Assembly: GCA_964244295.1 (NCBI GenBank)
Contig: CAXTIG010000023.1
Location: 1-64,000 of the forward strand
Direction: 5' to 3'
Origin: JAJAZB01 sp964244295
Lineage (GTDB): Bacteria > Bacteroidota > Bacteroidia > Cytophagales > Spirosomataceae
Length of the DNA: 64,000 nucleotides
How positions within the stretch are numbered: position 1 is the stretch's first letter; the number at the start of each line of letters is the position of its first letter. Positions 51,483 through 59,875 of the stretch are shown here, one piece after another. The position numbers and the translations under genes are program-made. The notes below the pieces were generated by a model, which worked only from the letters and a program-made list of their open reading frames with translations, ran no database searches and was not told the DNA's origin.

Positions 51483-53090
51483 ATGAATTTTTATTTTTCC
51501 AAAAACCGCCTGCTTTTGGCGGCAGCCGCGCTCCTCAGCCTGCTCGTCGGCCCGCTCCGGGCGCAGGTGAGTTTTGAAATCAGCTACCCGACCTCGTTCA
51601 GTCCGGCCCCACTCACGGGCCGGATGTTTCTGGTCATCGCCCGCAAGGATTCCGTCGAACCCCGCCTCCAGGTGGGACGCTACGGCACCCAGTTTTTCGG
51701 AGTCGATTTTGAGAAACTACCCGCTGCGAAGGCCGTCGTCGTGGACGGCTCGACACTGGGATACCCCGTCAACGCGCTGAAGGACCTGCCCAAAGGCGAG
51801 TATTTCGTGCAGGCCGTACTCAACAAGTACACCGAGTTCAAGCGCTCCGACGGCCACACGCTCTGGATGCATCAGGACCAGTGGGAGGGCCAGGACTGGC
51901 GGCGCTCGCCGGGCAACGGGTACAGTGCCGTGCAAAAAATTACGCTCGACCCGGCCCGGCCCACGGTGCTGAAGCTGGACATCACGAAGGTGATTCCGCC
52001 CATCGCCGTGCCCGCCGACACCCGCTGGGTGAAGCATTTGAAAATCAAAAGCGAGAAACTGACCAAATTCTGGGGGCAGCCCATGTACATCGGGGCCACG
52101 ATTCTACTGCCCAAAGGCTACGAGCAGGAAACCACCCGGCAGTACCCGACCGTGTACCAGCAGGGGCATTTTTCGCTGGCGGCGCCGTTTCGGTTTGAAG
52201 AAAAACCCGAAAATGAATTTTACCGGGCCTGGAATTCCGACACCCTGCCGCGTTTCATCGCCGTCACCCTGCAACACCCCACACCGTACTTCGACGATTC
52301 GTACGCCGTCAACTCGGCCAACAACGGACCCTACGGCGACGCGATTCACGAGGAACTGATTCCTGAACTCGAAAAGCAGTTCCGTTGCATCCGGCAGGGC
52401 TACGCCCGGTTGCTCACGGGCGGTTCCACGGGCGGCTGGGAGTCGTTTGCCTTGCAGGTGCTGTACCCGGATTTCTACGGCGGCACCTGGTCGTTTGCCC
52501 CCGACCCGCTCGATTTTCGCAACGTCGAGGGCATCAACGTGTACGACGACGGAAACGCGTTTTACAAACAACACGAGTGGTACCGGGTGCCCACGCCCAA
52601 CACGCGGATTCCGGCCACCGGGGCCGTGCGGCTCACCTCCGAGCAGCGCAACACGATGGAACTCGTCAACGGCACCAAAGGCCGTTCCGGCGGGCAACTC
52701 GACATCTGGAGCGCCGTGTTCGGGCCGGTAGGAGCCGATGGGTACTTCAAGCCGCTGTTCGACAAACGCAGCGGGGTGATGGATCCCAGCGTGGCGAAAT
52801 ACTGGAGAGAACACTTCGACATGCGCCACTACCTCGAAACCAACTGGGCCACCGTGGGTCCGAAATTGGTGGGGAAACTTCACGTCATTTGCGGGCGCAT
52901 GGACGATTTTTACCTCAACATCGGCGCCTACCACATGGAAGATTTTCTGACGAAAACGAAAAATCCGGCCTACGGTGGTTCGTTTACCTACGGCGAGCGG
53001 GGCGGACACAGTTGGCGGCCCTACTCCAACGCCACCCTGCTGAAAATCATGGACCGGCACATTCAGAAAATGGCTCCGCAGGCGAAGTGA
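51483..53090 (+). CDS. Secreted alpha/beta hydrolase, enterochelin-esterase-like
   Basis: 535 residues from ATG 51483 with a signal peptide (LLLAAAALLSLLVGPLRAQ). The C-terminal hydrolase domain contains LLTGGSTGGWESFALQVLYP (Ser315 in the nucleophile elbow GxSxG), WSFAPDPLDF and GRMDDFYLNIGAYHMEDF, then GERGGHSWRPYS with the likely catalytic His. The N-terminal ~200 residues are beta-rich and unassigned. Similar exported esterases accompany SusCD systems and remove ester groups from oligomers. It lies in the SusC/SusD unit. Confidence 0.82.
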   Translation: MNFYFSKNRLLLAAAALLSLLVGPLRAQVSFEISYPTSFSPAPLTGRMFLVIARKDSVEPRLQVGRYGTQFFGVDFEKLPAAKAVVVDGSTLGYPVNALKDLPKGEYFVQAVLNKYTEFKRSDGHTLWMHQDQWEGQDWRRSPGNGYSAVQKITLDPARPTVLKLDITKVIPPIAVPADTRWVKHLKIKSEKLTKFWGQPMYIGATILLPKGYEQETTRQYPTVYQQGHFSLAAPFRFEEKPENEFYRAWNSDTLPRFIAVTLQHPTPYFDDSYAVNSANNGPYGDAIHEELIPELEKQFRCIRQGYARLLTGGSTGGWESFALQVLYPDFYGGTWSFAPDPLDFRNVEGINVYDDGNAFYKQHEWYRVPTPNTRIPATGAVRLTSEQRNTMELVNGTKGRSGGQLDIWSAVFGPVGADGYFKPLFDKRSGVMDPSVAKYWREHFDMRHYLETNWATVGPKLVGKLHVICGRMDDFYLNIGAYHMEDFLTKTKNPAYGGSFTYGERGGHSWRPYSNATLLKIMDRHIQKMAPQAK

Positions 53091-53117
53091 CCAATACTGA
53101 TTTTTTTTAGAATCCTC

Positions 53118-53160
53118 AGCCGGTCATTCCTCCTGCGTCGGGATGACCGGCTCGTTCTGT
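53118..53160 (+). terminator. Hairpin terminator after the esterase gene
   Basis: Stem AGCCGGTCAT / ATGACCGGCT (53118-53127, 53143-53152), loop 15 bases, then CGTTCTGTTTTT. It may end the SusC-SusD-esterase unit before the S15 gene. Confidence 0.7.
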
Positions 53161-53221
53161 TTTTCATTGAAAACTCAGTAGCATTTTTTAAAAAGTACGC
53201 AACCACGCATTCCTGTTTCCC

Positions 53222-55126
53222 ATGAATACCCTCTACCAGTCCCTTCTTTCCCTGCTTTGTCTCGTCCTTATCCTGCTCACGGGCATTGCCTGCCTCCCAG
53301 CCCTGGCGCAGGTCGCCGTCAACAAGCAGGATTCGACGTACATCCGTGACAACTATACCAAGTCGGAAATTCTCATTCCGATGCGCGACGGCGTGAAGCT
53401 CTTCACCTCGATTTACGTCCCGAAGGCGACCGCCCAGCCCTACCCCATCATGCTCGACCGGACACCGTACAGCATCGCTCCTTACGGCCCCGAGGCCTAC
53501 CGCACTTCGCTGGGGCCGTCGATGCTCTTCGCCCGCGACGGGTTTATTTTCGTGTACCAGGACGTGCGCGGGCGGTACCTGAGCGAAGGCGAGTTCGTGG
53601 CCGTGCGGCCCACCGTGCCGAACAAGAAAAATAAAACCGACATCGACGAAAGCTCCGATACCTACGACACCATCGAGTGGTTGTTGAAAAACATCCCGAA
53701 CAACAACGGTAAAGTGGGCACCTGGGGCATTTCGGCACCGGGCTTTTACACCACCACTACGATCATCGACGCCCACCCGGCCCTGAAAGCCGCCTCGCCC
53801 CAGGCCCCGGTTACGGATTGGTTTATGGGCGACGACCGCCACCACAACGGGGCTTTTCACCTCATGGGCACCTTCGCGTTTCTGTCGTCGTACGGCGCAC
53901 CCCGGCCCCAGCCCACCTCGAAAGGAACGCCGGGTTTCCGCGACTACGGCACTCCCGATGGCTATGATTTTTACCTGAAACTGGGTCCACTCTCCAACGC
54001 CAACAAGCGGTATTTCAAGGGCGAAAATAAGCTTTGGAACGACATGATGGCGCACGGCACCTACGACGAGTACTGGCAAAGCCGCTCGCCCGTGCCGCAT
54101 TTGAAAAACGTAAAACCCGCCGTGCTGACCGTGGGCGGCTGGTACGACCAGGAAGATTTGTACGGGCCGCTGAAAACCTACGCGGGCATCGAGCGGCAGA
54201 ATCCGGGCGCGAAAAATACGCTGGTGATGGGGCCGTGGTTTCACGGCAGTTGGGCACGCCTCGACGGCGACGTGCTCGGCAACCTGCGCTTTGGCTCCAA
54301 AACGAGTTTGTTTTACCGCGAAACCATCGAACTGCCTTTTTTCAAACACCACCTCAAGGACGGCCCCGACCCGAAACTTCCCGAAGCCTACGCCTTCGAT
54401 ACCGGCACCAATGCCTGGAAGCAGTACACGAAATGGCCCCCGACAGCGGCTCAGGAAAAACGCCTGTACCTGCATTCAGGCGGGAAACTCTCGTTCGACG
54501 CGCCCCGCGAAAGCGCCGCCAGTTTCAGCGAGTACGTGAGCGATCCGGCCAGGCCCGTGCCCTACACCGCCGAGGTGCGGGTGATTCGGGGCAGCGAATT
54601 CATGATCGAAGACCAACGCTTTGCCGCCACCCGTCCCGACGTGCTCGTGTATGAATCGGAAGTACTGACCAACGACGTCAGCATCGCGGGCAACGTGGCG
54701 GCCGATTTGTTCGTCTCCACGACGGGCACCGACGCCGATTTCGTGGTGAAACTCATCGACGTGTACCCGCCCGACGCGCCCGACACCAGCCCTAACCGGG
54801 CCGTGCGGATGGGCGGTTACCAACTCATGGTGCGCGGCGAGGTGATGCGGGCCAAATTCCGCAACAGCTTCAGCAAGCCCGAAGCGCTGGTGCCCGGCCA
54901 GGTAGCGCGGGTGCCCTTCGATATGCAGGATGCCCACCACACGTTTAAAAAAGGCCATAAAATTATGGTGCAGGTGCAAAGCTCCTGGTTCCCGCTGGTG
55001 GACCGCAACCCGCAGAAATTCGTGGACATTTACAACGCCACCGAAGCCGATTTCCAGAAAGCCACGCACCGCATCCACCACGCCGCCAGCACGCCATCGA
55101 GCGTGAAGGTGGGGGTGGTGGAGTAG
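53222..55126 (+). CDS. CocE/NonD family hydrolase (peptidase S15-like)
   Basis: 634 residues with signal peptide (LLSLLCLVLILLTGIACLPA then LAQ). The catalytic fold has IPMRDGVKLFTSIYVP, the FVYQDVRGRYLSEGEF segment, the nucleophile GTWGISAPGFYT, WYDQEDLYGP (Asp) and GPWFHGSWARLDGD (His). Members are X-Pro dipeptidyl peptidases, cocaine esterase and cephalosporin acylases (glutaryl 7-ACA type). The C-terminal jelly-roll (VLVYESEVLTNDVSIAGNVA) is present. Substrate may be an ester or amide linked to the SusCD system, which it follows. Confidence 0.88.
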   Translation: MNTLYQSLLSLLCLVLILLTGIACLPALAQVAVNKQDSTYIRDNYTKSEILIPMRDGVKLFTSIYVPKATAQPYPIMLDRTPYSIAPYGPEAYRTSLGPSMLFARDGFIFVYQDVRGRYLSEGEFVAVRPTVPNKKNKTDIDESSDTYDTIEWLLKNIPNNNGKVGTWGISAPGFYTTTTIIDAHPALKAASPQAPVTDWFMGDDRHHNGAFHLMGTFAFLSSYGAPRPQPTSKGTPGFRDYGTPDGYDFYLKLGPLSNANKRYFKGENKLWNDMMAHGTYDEYWQSRSPVPHLKNVKPAVLTVGGWYDQEDLYGPLKTYAGIERQNPGAKNTLVMGPWFHGSWARLDGDVLGNLRFGSKTSLFYRETIELPFFKHHLKDGPDPKLPEAYAFDTGTNAWKQYTKWPPTAAQEKRLYLHSGGKLSFDAPRESAASFSEYVSDPARPVPYTAEVRVIRGSEFMIEDQRFAATRPDVLVYESEVLTNDVSIAGNVAADLFVSTTGTDADFVVKLIDVYPPDAPDTSPNRAVRMGGYQLMVRGEVMRAKFRNSFSKPEALVPGQVARVPFDMQDAHHTFKKGHKIMVQVQSSWFPLVDRNPQKFVDIYNATEADFQKATHRIHHAASTPSSVKVGVVE

Positions 55127-55144
55127 GGGCTTTGCTCCGTACCC

Positions 55145-55276
55145 GTTGTCATCCTGAGCGCAGCGAAGGATCTCATTGGACGACCGGACGTTTGGACGAT
55201 GACCCAGCGTTAGCCAATGGCCTGGCCGATTACTCGGCAGTCCAACGAGGTCCTTCGCTGCGCTCAGGATGACAAC
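55145..55276. repeat. Palindromic element, TGTCATCC family
   Basis: Ends GTTGTCATCC and GGATGACAAC with ~36-bp arms (GAGCGCAGCGAAGGATCTCA-type, few mismatches) and interior GGCC-rich sequence. Homologous to 14755-14879 and 59225-59364. Confidence 0.88.
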
Positions 55277-55293
55277 GTGGGGTATTTTTCAAG

Positions 55294-55330
55294 AAGCAAC
55301 GTGCCACGTCCCCCGCGTGGCACGTTGCTT
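55294..55330 (+). terminator. Perfect 15-bp hairpin, terminator candidate
   Basis: AAGCAACGTGCCACG (55294-55308), seven-base loop, exact complement at 55316-55330. It follows the S15 gene and repeat; only a few Ts follow, so termination strength is uncertain. Confidence 0.6.
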
Positions 55331-55373
55331 TCCAGGCAATTCTTAATTCCTAATTTTTAATTCCCAATTGAAA

Positions 55374-56486
55374 ATGAAGGCCATCGCCACCATTCCCAGC
55401 AGCAAAACGCTTCGCCTCATCGAGCGCGACAAACCCGGAATCACCGCCCCCGACGAGGTGAAAATTAAAATTACCCGCGTGGGCATCTGCGGTACCGACC
55501 GCGAAATTGCCCACGGAGGCCGGGCCGACGCCGAACCCGGTCGGGAAGAATTGGTCATCGGGCACGAAATGCTGGGCGTGGTGGAGGAAGTCGGGGAAAA
55601 CGTGACCACGGTGAAACCCGGCGACCGGGGCGTGTTCATCGTCCGGCGCGATTGCGGGCTGGGCCTCCCCTGCTGCGCCGACCGTTCCGACCAGTGTTTT
55701 TCGGGAGCCTACACCGAGCGCGGCATCAAGGCCCGCGACGGCTACCTGACGGAGTACGTGGTGGACAAAGAAAAATACCTCGTCCGCGTCCCCGACGCCC
55801 TCGGCGATTTGGCCGTGCTGACCGAACCGCTATCGGTGGGCGAAAAAGCCATCGACGAAGCGCTGAAAATCCAGGTGGCTCGGATACCCGGCGCGGACTA
55901 CGACACCTTTTTGGAAGGAAAAAAAACGCTGGTGGCGGGCCTCGGCCCCATCGGAATGCTGCTGGCCTTTGCCCTGCGCCTGCGCGGGGCCGAGGTCTGG
56001 GGCCTGAACCGCTCCGGCCCCGACGACCCGGCGGCAACAATCCTGACCGAAATCGGCGGGCATCACCTCAACGGCGGTGCGTCGGACGTGTACGACCTGG
56101 ACGAAACCATCGGTCCCTTCGACCTGATTTTTGAAGCCACCGGCTCGGCCCAACTCGAATTTGACCTGCTCGACGCGCTCGGCATCAACGGCGTGTACGT
56201 CGTGACCGGCATTCCACCCGCCGACCGGGAAGTAAAACTCCGGGGCGGCGAATTGATGCAGCAACTCGTGCTCAACAACCAGGTGCTGCTCGGCACGGTC
56301 AACGCCTCGAAAGCCCACAACGAAACCGCCCTGCGTGACCTCCAATCCTGCCGCCAACGCTTCGGCGACGCCATCGACCGGGTCATCACCCACGTGGTGC
56401 CGTACTCAGATTTTCAAAAAGCCATCTTTGAACGCGCCGAGGGCGAAATCAAAACCGTGCTGGATTTTACGATGGTGGGAGGGTGA
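55374..56486 (+). CDS. Zinc-dependent medium-chain dehydrogenase, glucose dehydrogenase-like
   Basis: 370 residues from ATG 55374. The catalytic zinc site shows Cys39 (GICGTDRE), then GHEMLGVVEEVGENVTTVKP with His64-Glu65. A structural-zinc-like Cys cluster lies in RRDCGLGLPCCADRSDQCF. The nucleotide-binding domain has VAGLGPIGMLLAFALRLRGA. It resembles archaeal-type glucose dehydrogenases (GDH of Haloferax/Sulfolobus), which oxidise glucose or related sugars with NAD(P)+. The gene is single, between two palindromic elements. Confidence 0.85.
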   Translation: MKAIATIPSSKTLRLIERDKPGITAPDEVKIKITRVGICGTDREIAHGGRADAEPGREELVIGHEMLGVVEEVGENVTTVKPGDRGVFIVRRDCGLGLPCCADRSDQCFSGAYTERGIKARDGYLTEYVVDKEKYLVRVPDALGDLAVLTEPLSVGEKAIDEALKIQVARIPGADYDTFLEGKKTLVAGLGPIGMLLAFALRLRGAEVWGLNRSGPDDPAATILTEIGGHHLNGGASDVYDLDETIGPFDLIFEATGSAQLEFDLLDALGINGVYVVTGIPPADREVKLRGGELMQQLVLNNQVLLGTVNASKAHNETALRDLQSCRQRFGDAIDRVITHVVPYSDFQKAIFERAEGEIKTVLDFTMVGG

Positions 56487-56575
56487 GAGGAGAGTAGAGA
56501 GGATAGAGCAGAGAAAAAAGACAAGCGGTCTGCGGCTGCGTTTCTCTATCCTGTCTACTCTTTACTCTCTCCTCT
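56485..56575. repeat. Imperfect purine/pyrimidine palindrome (GAGAGGAGAG type)
   Basis: Left arm of GAGAGGAGAGTAGAGAGGAT-like sequence, right arm of TATCCTGTCTACTCTTTACT CTCTCC-like sequence; GCGGTCTGCGGCTGCG lies in the centre. It begins at the stop of the dehydrogenase gene and ends in CT-rich sequence before the kinase gene stop. Confidence 0.7.
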
Positions 56576-56595
56576 CTCCTCTCTGCTCTCTCCTC

Positions 56596-58419
56596 TCAAT
56601 TCAGCGGTTTTTTAACGATGATCACCGTGCCGCTGCCCGGCGAGGAATCGACCGAGAGGCTGCCGCGTAGGTGGTTTTTTACCCGCAAGGCGATGTTGTC
56701 GAGGCCCCGGCCGTTGCGGCCCGTTTCGCTGAGGTTGAAGCCTTTGCCGTCGTCTTCGACCACCACCTTCAACTGGTCGTGGAGCAGGAGCAGTTGGATA
56801 CTCACCTCGCTGGCTTCGGCGTGGCGGAGTACGTTGTTCATGCATTCCTGAATGATGCTGTACAGCGTTCGTTCCAAATCCGGGTCGAGTGGCCCCTCGA
56901 AGCCCGACGCCTGCACGCTCACCTTCGGGCTGTCGAGCGATTCGTACACGTTTTTCAGCAGCGCCACCAAGCCGAGGGTGCCCAGCGAACTGGCCATCAG
57001 GTTGTGCGACACCAGGCGGGTTTCCTCGGCCAGCAGATCGATTTTCTCGAACACGGCGCTGGTTTCGGCGTTGGGCTTGCCGCGCACGAGGTAATCCAGG
57101 CTCGATTTCAGGGCCGAAATCAGTCCGCCGAGCCGGTCGTGCAGGTCGCGCCCGATGCGGGTCCGCTCCACTTCCTGGGCGGTGATTTCGGTCGTTTGCA
57201 TATTTTTCTGCAACTCCGTTTTTTCGTCCTGAATCAACTTGAAGCGCCAGCCCAGGCCCAGCGTGATCAGAAACATCTCCAGCAGGGTGGTCTGGTAGTA
57301 GGTTTGATGAAGCAATTGAACCGGGATGTTGTGTGCCGCCGAGAACGCCTCCGCCGAGCCGGCCAGGAAAACCGGCACGGTGGCGGCCAGAAACAGGCGG
57401 GCCGGACGGTACCCACTCCGCAGGCTGCGGTACAGCAGGAGCAGGGTGAGCGACGTGGCAAGCGCCATGTTGAGGTGAAAAAAATACCGCCATTCATAGA
57501 AACTGATCCCCAGGACGAATACCAGCAGGGAAGAAGTCAGCCAGAAGGTCGCCAGCCCGGTAATCAGGTTGGTAAACCGATTTTTAGGGTCGTAGCCGTA
57601 GGCGAGAAATTCGCGGGCAAACAGCAGGTAGCAGGGCGTGAGGATGGTGCTCAGAAAACCGAAGATATTTTTGTTGCGCACCCAGCGGGGCGACTGGTCC
57701 ATCAGCAGGTAATGGTACTCGTGGTAAAATAGCATGAGCAACAGCGAACTCACCACGCAGGCGCAGTAGTAGCCGTACATCCGTTCCCGGAAAAACAAGG
57801 CCATCGCCACGCTGAAAAACAGGATGACGAGCATCCCCCCGACGTACACGTGCTTGAAGAAATCGTTACGCCCGATGTACCGGCTCAGGTCGCGCTGCTG
57901 GATGAGTTGAAACGGGTACACGCTCAGGGGGTAGTCTTCGTTCCAGGCCCGCAGGAGCAGCGTCCCCTGCGCGAGGGCAGGCAGGCTCAGGCTCACACTG
58001 AGCAAATCACTGGGCTGTTCGCGCCAGGCTGGTGGGCGATGACACCCCGTAATTCCCTGCTTGACGAGCCGGTCGTTTGGGAGCCAGAAATACCGCAGCG
58101 TGTCGATGCCTTTCGTGACCACGCTCAGATCGAGCGGCTGGTTGGAAGCGTTCCGCAGGCGGATTCGCAACCAGACCGGGTACGGACAAGTCTTAAAGTT
58201 GACGTACCGGCCGGATACGGCCTGAAACGCATGGGGCCGGGCCAGCAACGCCGGGTACGTCAATCGCGCGCTGGAGTCGATGAAGTAGTCGGTGTACCAG
58301 GCCAGGTTGATTTCGTTGAAAAGCGGCGTGACGGGCAACTCCGCCGCCGGGGAAGCCCGAACGGGGTACCCGTTCAGGACGACGAGGAACAGAAAAAACA
58401 GACGGACGGACACGTTCAC
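56596..58419 (-). CDS. 7TMR-DISM sensor histidine kinase (NarL-partner type)
   Basis: 607 residues from a GTG at 58419 that overlaps the upstream regulator stop by four bases (GTGA); a longer frame would read through the regulator gene. A signal peptide (MNVSVRLFFLFLVVLNGYPV) leads to a periplasmic 7TMR-DISMED-like domain (FNEINLAWYTDYFIDSSARL, the YVNFKTCPYPVWLRIRLRNA strand), seven transmembrane helices (about 200-395), then HisKA_3 (IGRDLHDRLGGLISALKSSL) and HATPase (IIQECMNNVLRHAEASEVS; DDGKGFNLSETGRNGRGL; SPGSGTVIIVKK). It would phosphorylate the adjacent LuxR-type regulator. The sensed signal is unknown. Confidence 0.92.
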   Translation of the reverse strand: MNVSVRLFFLFLVVLNGYPVRASPAAELPVTPLFNEINLAWYTDYFIDSSARLTYPALLARPHAFQAVSGRYVNFKTCPYPVWLRIRLRNASNQPLDLSVVTKGIDTLRYFWLPNDRLVKQGITGCHRPPAWREQPSDLLSVSLSLPALAQGTLLLRAWNEDYPLSVYPFQLIQQRDLSRYIGRNDFFKHVYVGGMLVILFFSVAMALFFRERMYGYYCACVVSSLLLMLFYHEYHYLLMDQSPRWVRNKNIFGFLSTILTPCYLLFAREFLAYGYDPKNRFTNLITGLATFWLTSSLLVFVLGISFYEWRYFFHLNMALATSLTLLLLYRSLRSGYRPARLFLAATVPVFLAGSAEAFSAAHNIPVQLLHQTYYQTTLLEMFLITLGLGWRFKLIQDEKTELQKNMQTTEITAQEVERTRIGRDLHDRLGGLISALKSSLDYLVRGKPNAETSAVFEKIDLLAEETRLVSHNLMASSLGTLGLVALLKNVYESLDSPKVSVQASGFEGPLDPDLERTLYSIIQECMNNVLRHAEASEVSIQLLLLHDQLKVVVEDDGKGFNLSETGRNGRGLDNIALRVKNHLRGSLSVDSSPGSGTVIIVKKPLN

Positions 58420-59099
58420 AGCAGGTGGTTTTCGTACACAATCCGAACCATGTCGGGGGCATTGCGGGCACCCAGTTTGGTGATGATGTTTTCGCGGTAT
58501 TCCTCGACGGTGCTGCGTTGGAGTTTCAAAAACGTGGCGATTTCCTGGCTCGTGTAGCCCTGCGCCACCAGCCGCACCACCTCCACCTCGCGTTTGCTGA
58601 GTTTGGCGAAGGCAATCGTTGCGTCGTCGGTGGCGGGGTCTTCGCGGAGTTGGAGTTGCTGCTTCACCTTCGGCGGCAGGTAAATCTGTCCCTCGCACAC
58701 GGCCCGGATGGCCCCGAAAAGCTCCGTCGAACTGGTGTTTTTCAGGATGTACCCCCTGGCGTTGAGGTGCAGGGCGCGTTTGATAAACGTGTAGTCGTTG
58801 TGCTGCGAAAGCACGATGGCCTGCACGGCCAGGCGCTGTTTCTGGATAAATTCCAGCACGTCGAACCCGGCCAGGCGCGGAGTGCCCTGCCGCACCAGGG
58901 GCAGGTTGAGGTCGAGCAGCACAATCTCGGCGGGGTTGTGCTGAAGCGCCCGGAGGGTGTCTTCCAGGTTTTCGGTAACGCCCGCCACGGTAAACCGATC
59001 CGGGGTCATTTCCAACAATTTGCAAAACCCTTCGGCCACGAGGCCGACGTCTTCGGCAATCAAAACCCGAACGGGGGCGGCGGTTGGGTGGGTGGGCAT
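58416..59099 (-). CDS. NarL/FixJ family response regulator
   Basis: 227 residues. An N-terminal receiver domain has the acidic pair in LIAEDVGLVAEGF, phosphoacceptor Asp63 in VLLDLNLP and Lys in YILKNTSSTEL. The C-terminal LuxR HTH is LSKREVEVVRLVAQGYTSQE, then IATFLKLQRSTVEEYRENII. It precedes and overlaps its kinase gene, so the pair is one unit. The genes it controls are not evident; the CsgG/PPC operon and the dehydrogenase are neighbours only by position. Confidence 0.93.
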   Translation of the reverse strand: MPTHPTAAPVRVLIAEDVGLVAEGFCKLLEMTPDRFTVAGVTENLEDTLRALQHNPAEIVLLDLNLPLVRQGTPRLAGFDVLEFIQKQRLAVQAIVLSQHNDYTFIKRALHLNARGYILKNTSSTELFGAIRAVCEGQIYLPPKVKQQLQLREDPATDDATIAFAKLSKREVEVVRLVAQGYTSQEIATFLKLQRSTVEEYRENIITKLGARNAPDMVRIVYENHLL

Positions 59100-59224
59100 A
59101 CGAATGGAGGGGTGGGCTAAGGTACTGGTTTTTGGAAAAGAATCGAGGTTCGGTTGGCGAAAAATCAGCCCTTTAAAAACCCGTCACCCCGGAAACCGGG
59201 CCGCTTATCCGTAAACGGGTCGAT

Positions 59225-59364
59225 TGTCATCCAGAGCACTGCCCGCAGCGGAGTTGGAAAGACCTCGTTGGCCCTCCGAACAGTGGGCCGATGACCCAGC
59301 GATGGCTTATCACCGAATTATTCGGTATCCCAACGGGATCCTTCGCTACGCTCTGGATGACAGC
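59225..59364. repeat. Palindromic element, TGTCATCC family (diverged)
   Basis: Ends TTGTCATCCAGAGC and GCTCTGGATGACA; arms have drifted (an ACTGCCCG replaces part of the arm). The interior GGCCGATGACCCAGCG-like stretch matches that of 55145-55276. It occupies most of the 300-bp gap upstream of the regulator gene. Confidence 0.8.
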
Positions 59365-59400
59365 CCCTGTGGAACAGCCAGCTTCCATCGGGCGGCGTCG

Positions 59401-59856
59401 TCAGGGATTCGTCAACTCGTACCGGTTGAGCGTACCGCCGGTTTTGAGGCTGGCCGTCGTGCGGTTGAGGATCAGTTGCGTGTCGGTCACCTCGCCCTCG
59501 ATGGCGTAGTCGAGGGTACCGTTGGTGCCCGTGGGTTGGGGGTTCAGGCCGCTGAGGGTTAATTTTTTCTCGTCCGCCGAAAGCGCCCAGGTGCCCACGA
59601 ACGTGGCGTTGTCGACTTCCGTCAGCCGGGCGGTTTGGCTTTGGGTATCGCTCAGGTCGAGTTTGACGTTGGCGTAGGCGGGTTTGGCGTTGCTGGCGGC
59701 ACCTTTGGTGTACACGGTCGTGCCGTTTTCCTGGGCCACGCGCACCGTCCAGACCTTGCGCAGGCGGTCGGAGAGGGCCACGGTTTTTTCGCCGCCGCAG
59801 GAAGTCAGGCTAGCCGACAAACCGGCCAGCAGCAGGAGATAGGTTGCTTTTTTCAT
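59401..59856 (-). CDS. Lipocalin-like lipoprotein
   Basis: 151 residues. The signal LLLLAGLSASLTSCGG ends in a lipobox (LTSC). The mature part has KVWTVRVAQENGTTVYTKGA, the VKLDLSDTQSQTARLTEVDN strand, FVGTWALSADEKKLTLSGLN and LDYAIEGEVTDTQLILNRTT, the strand pattern of small lipocalin-like domains found in many Cytophagales lipoproteins. It follows the PPC-repeat gene by 19 bases, so it is likely the last gene of the CsgG-PPC operon. Function unknown. Confidence 0.75.
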   Translation of the reverse strand: MKKATYLLLLAGLSASLTSCGGEKTVALSDRLRKVWTVRVAQENGTTVYTKGAASNAKPAYANVKLDLSDTQSQTARLTEVDNATFVGTWALSADEKKLTLSGLNPQPTGTNGTLDYAIEGEVTDTQLILNRTTASLKTGGTLNRYELTNP

Positions 59857-59875
59857 GAGAAAAGGGAGGAAAAAG

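Noticed and set aside
58420..59025. N-terminal extension of the DISM kinase frame
   Set aside because: It reads through the response regulator gene in another frame; the GTG at 58419 gives a signal peptide and a GTGA overlap, so the kinase starts there.
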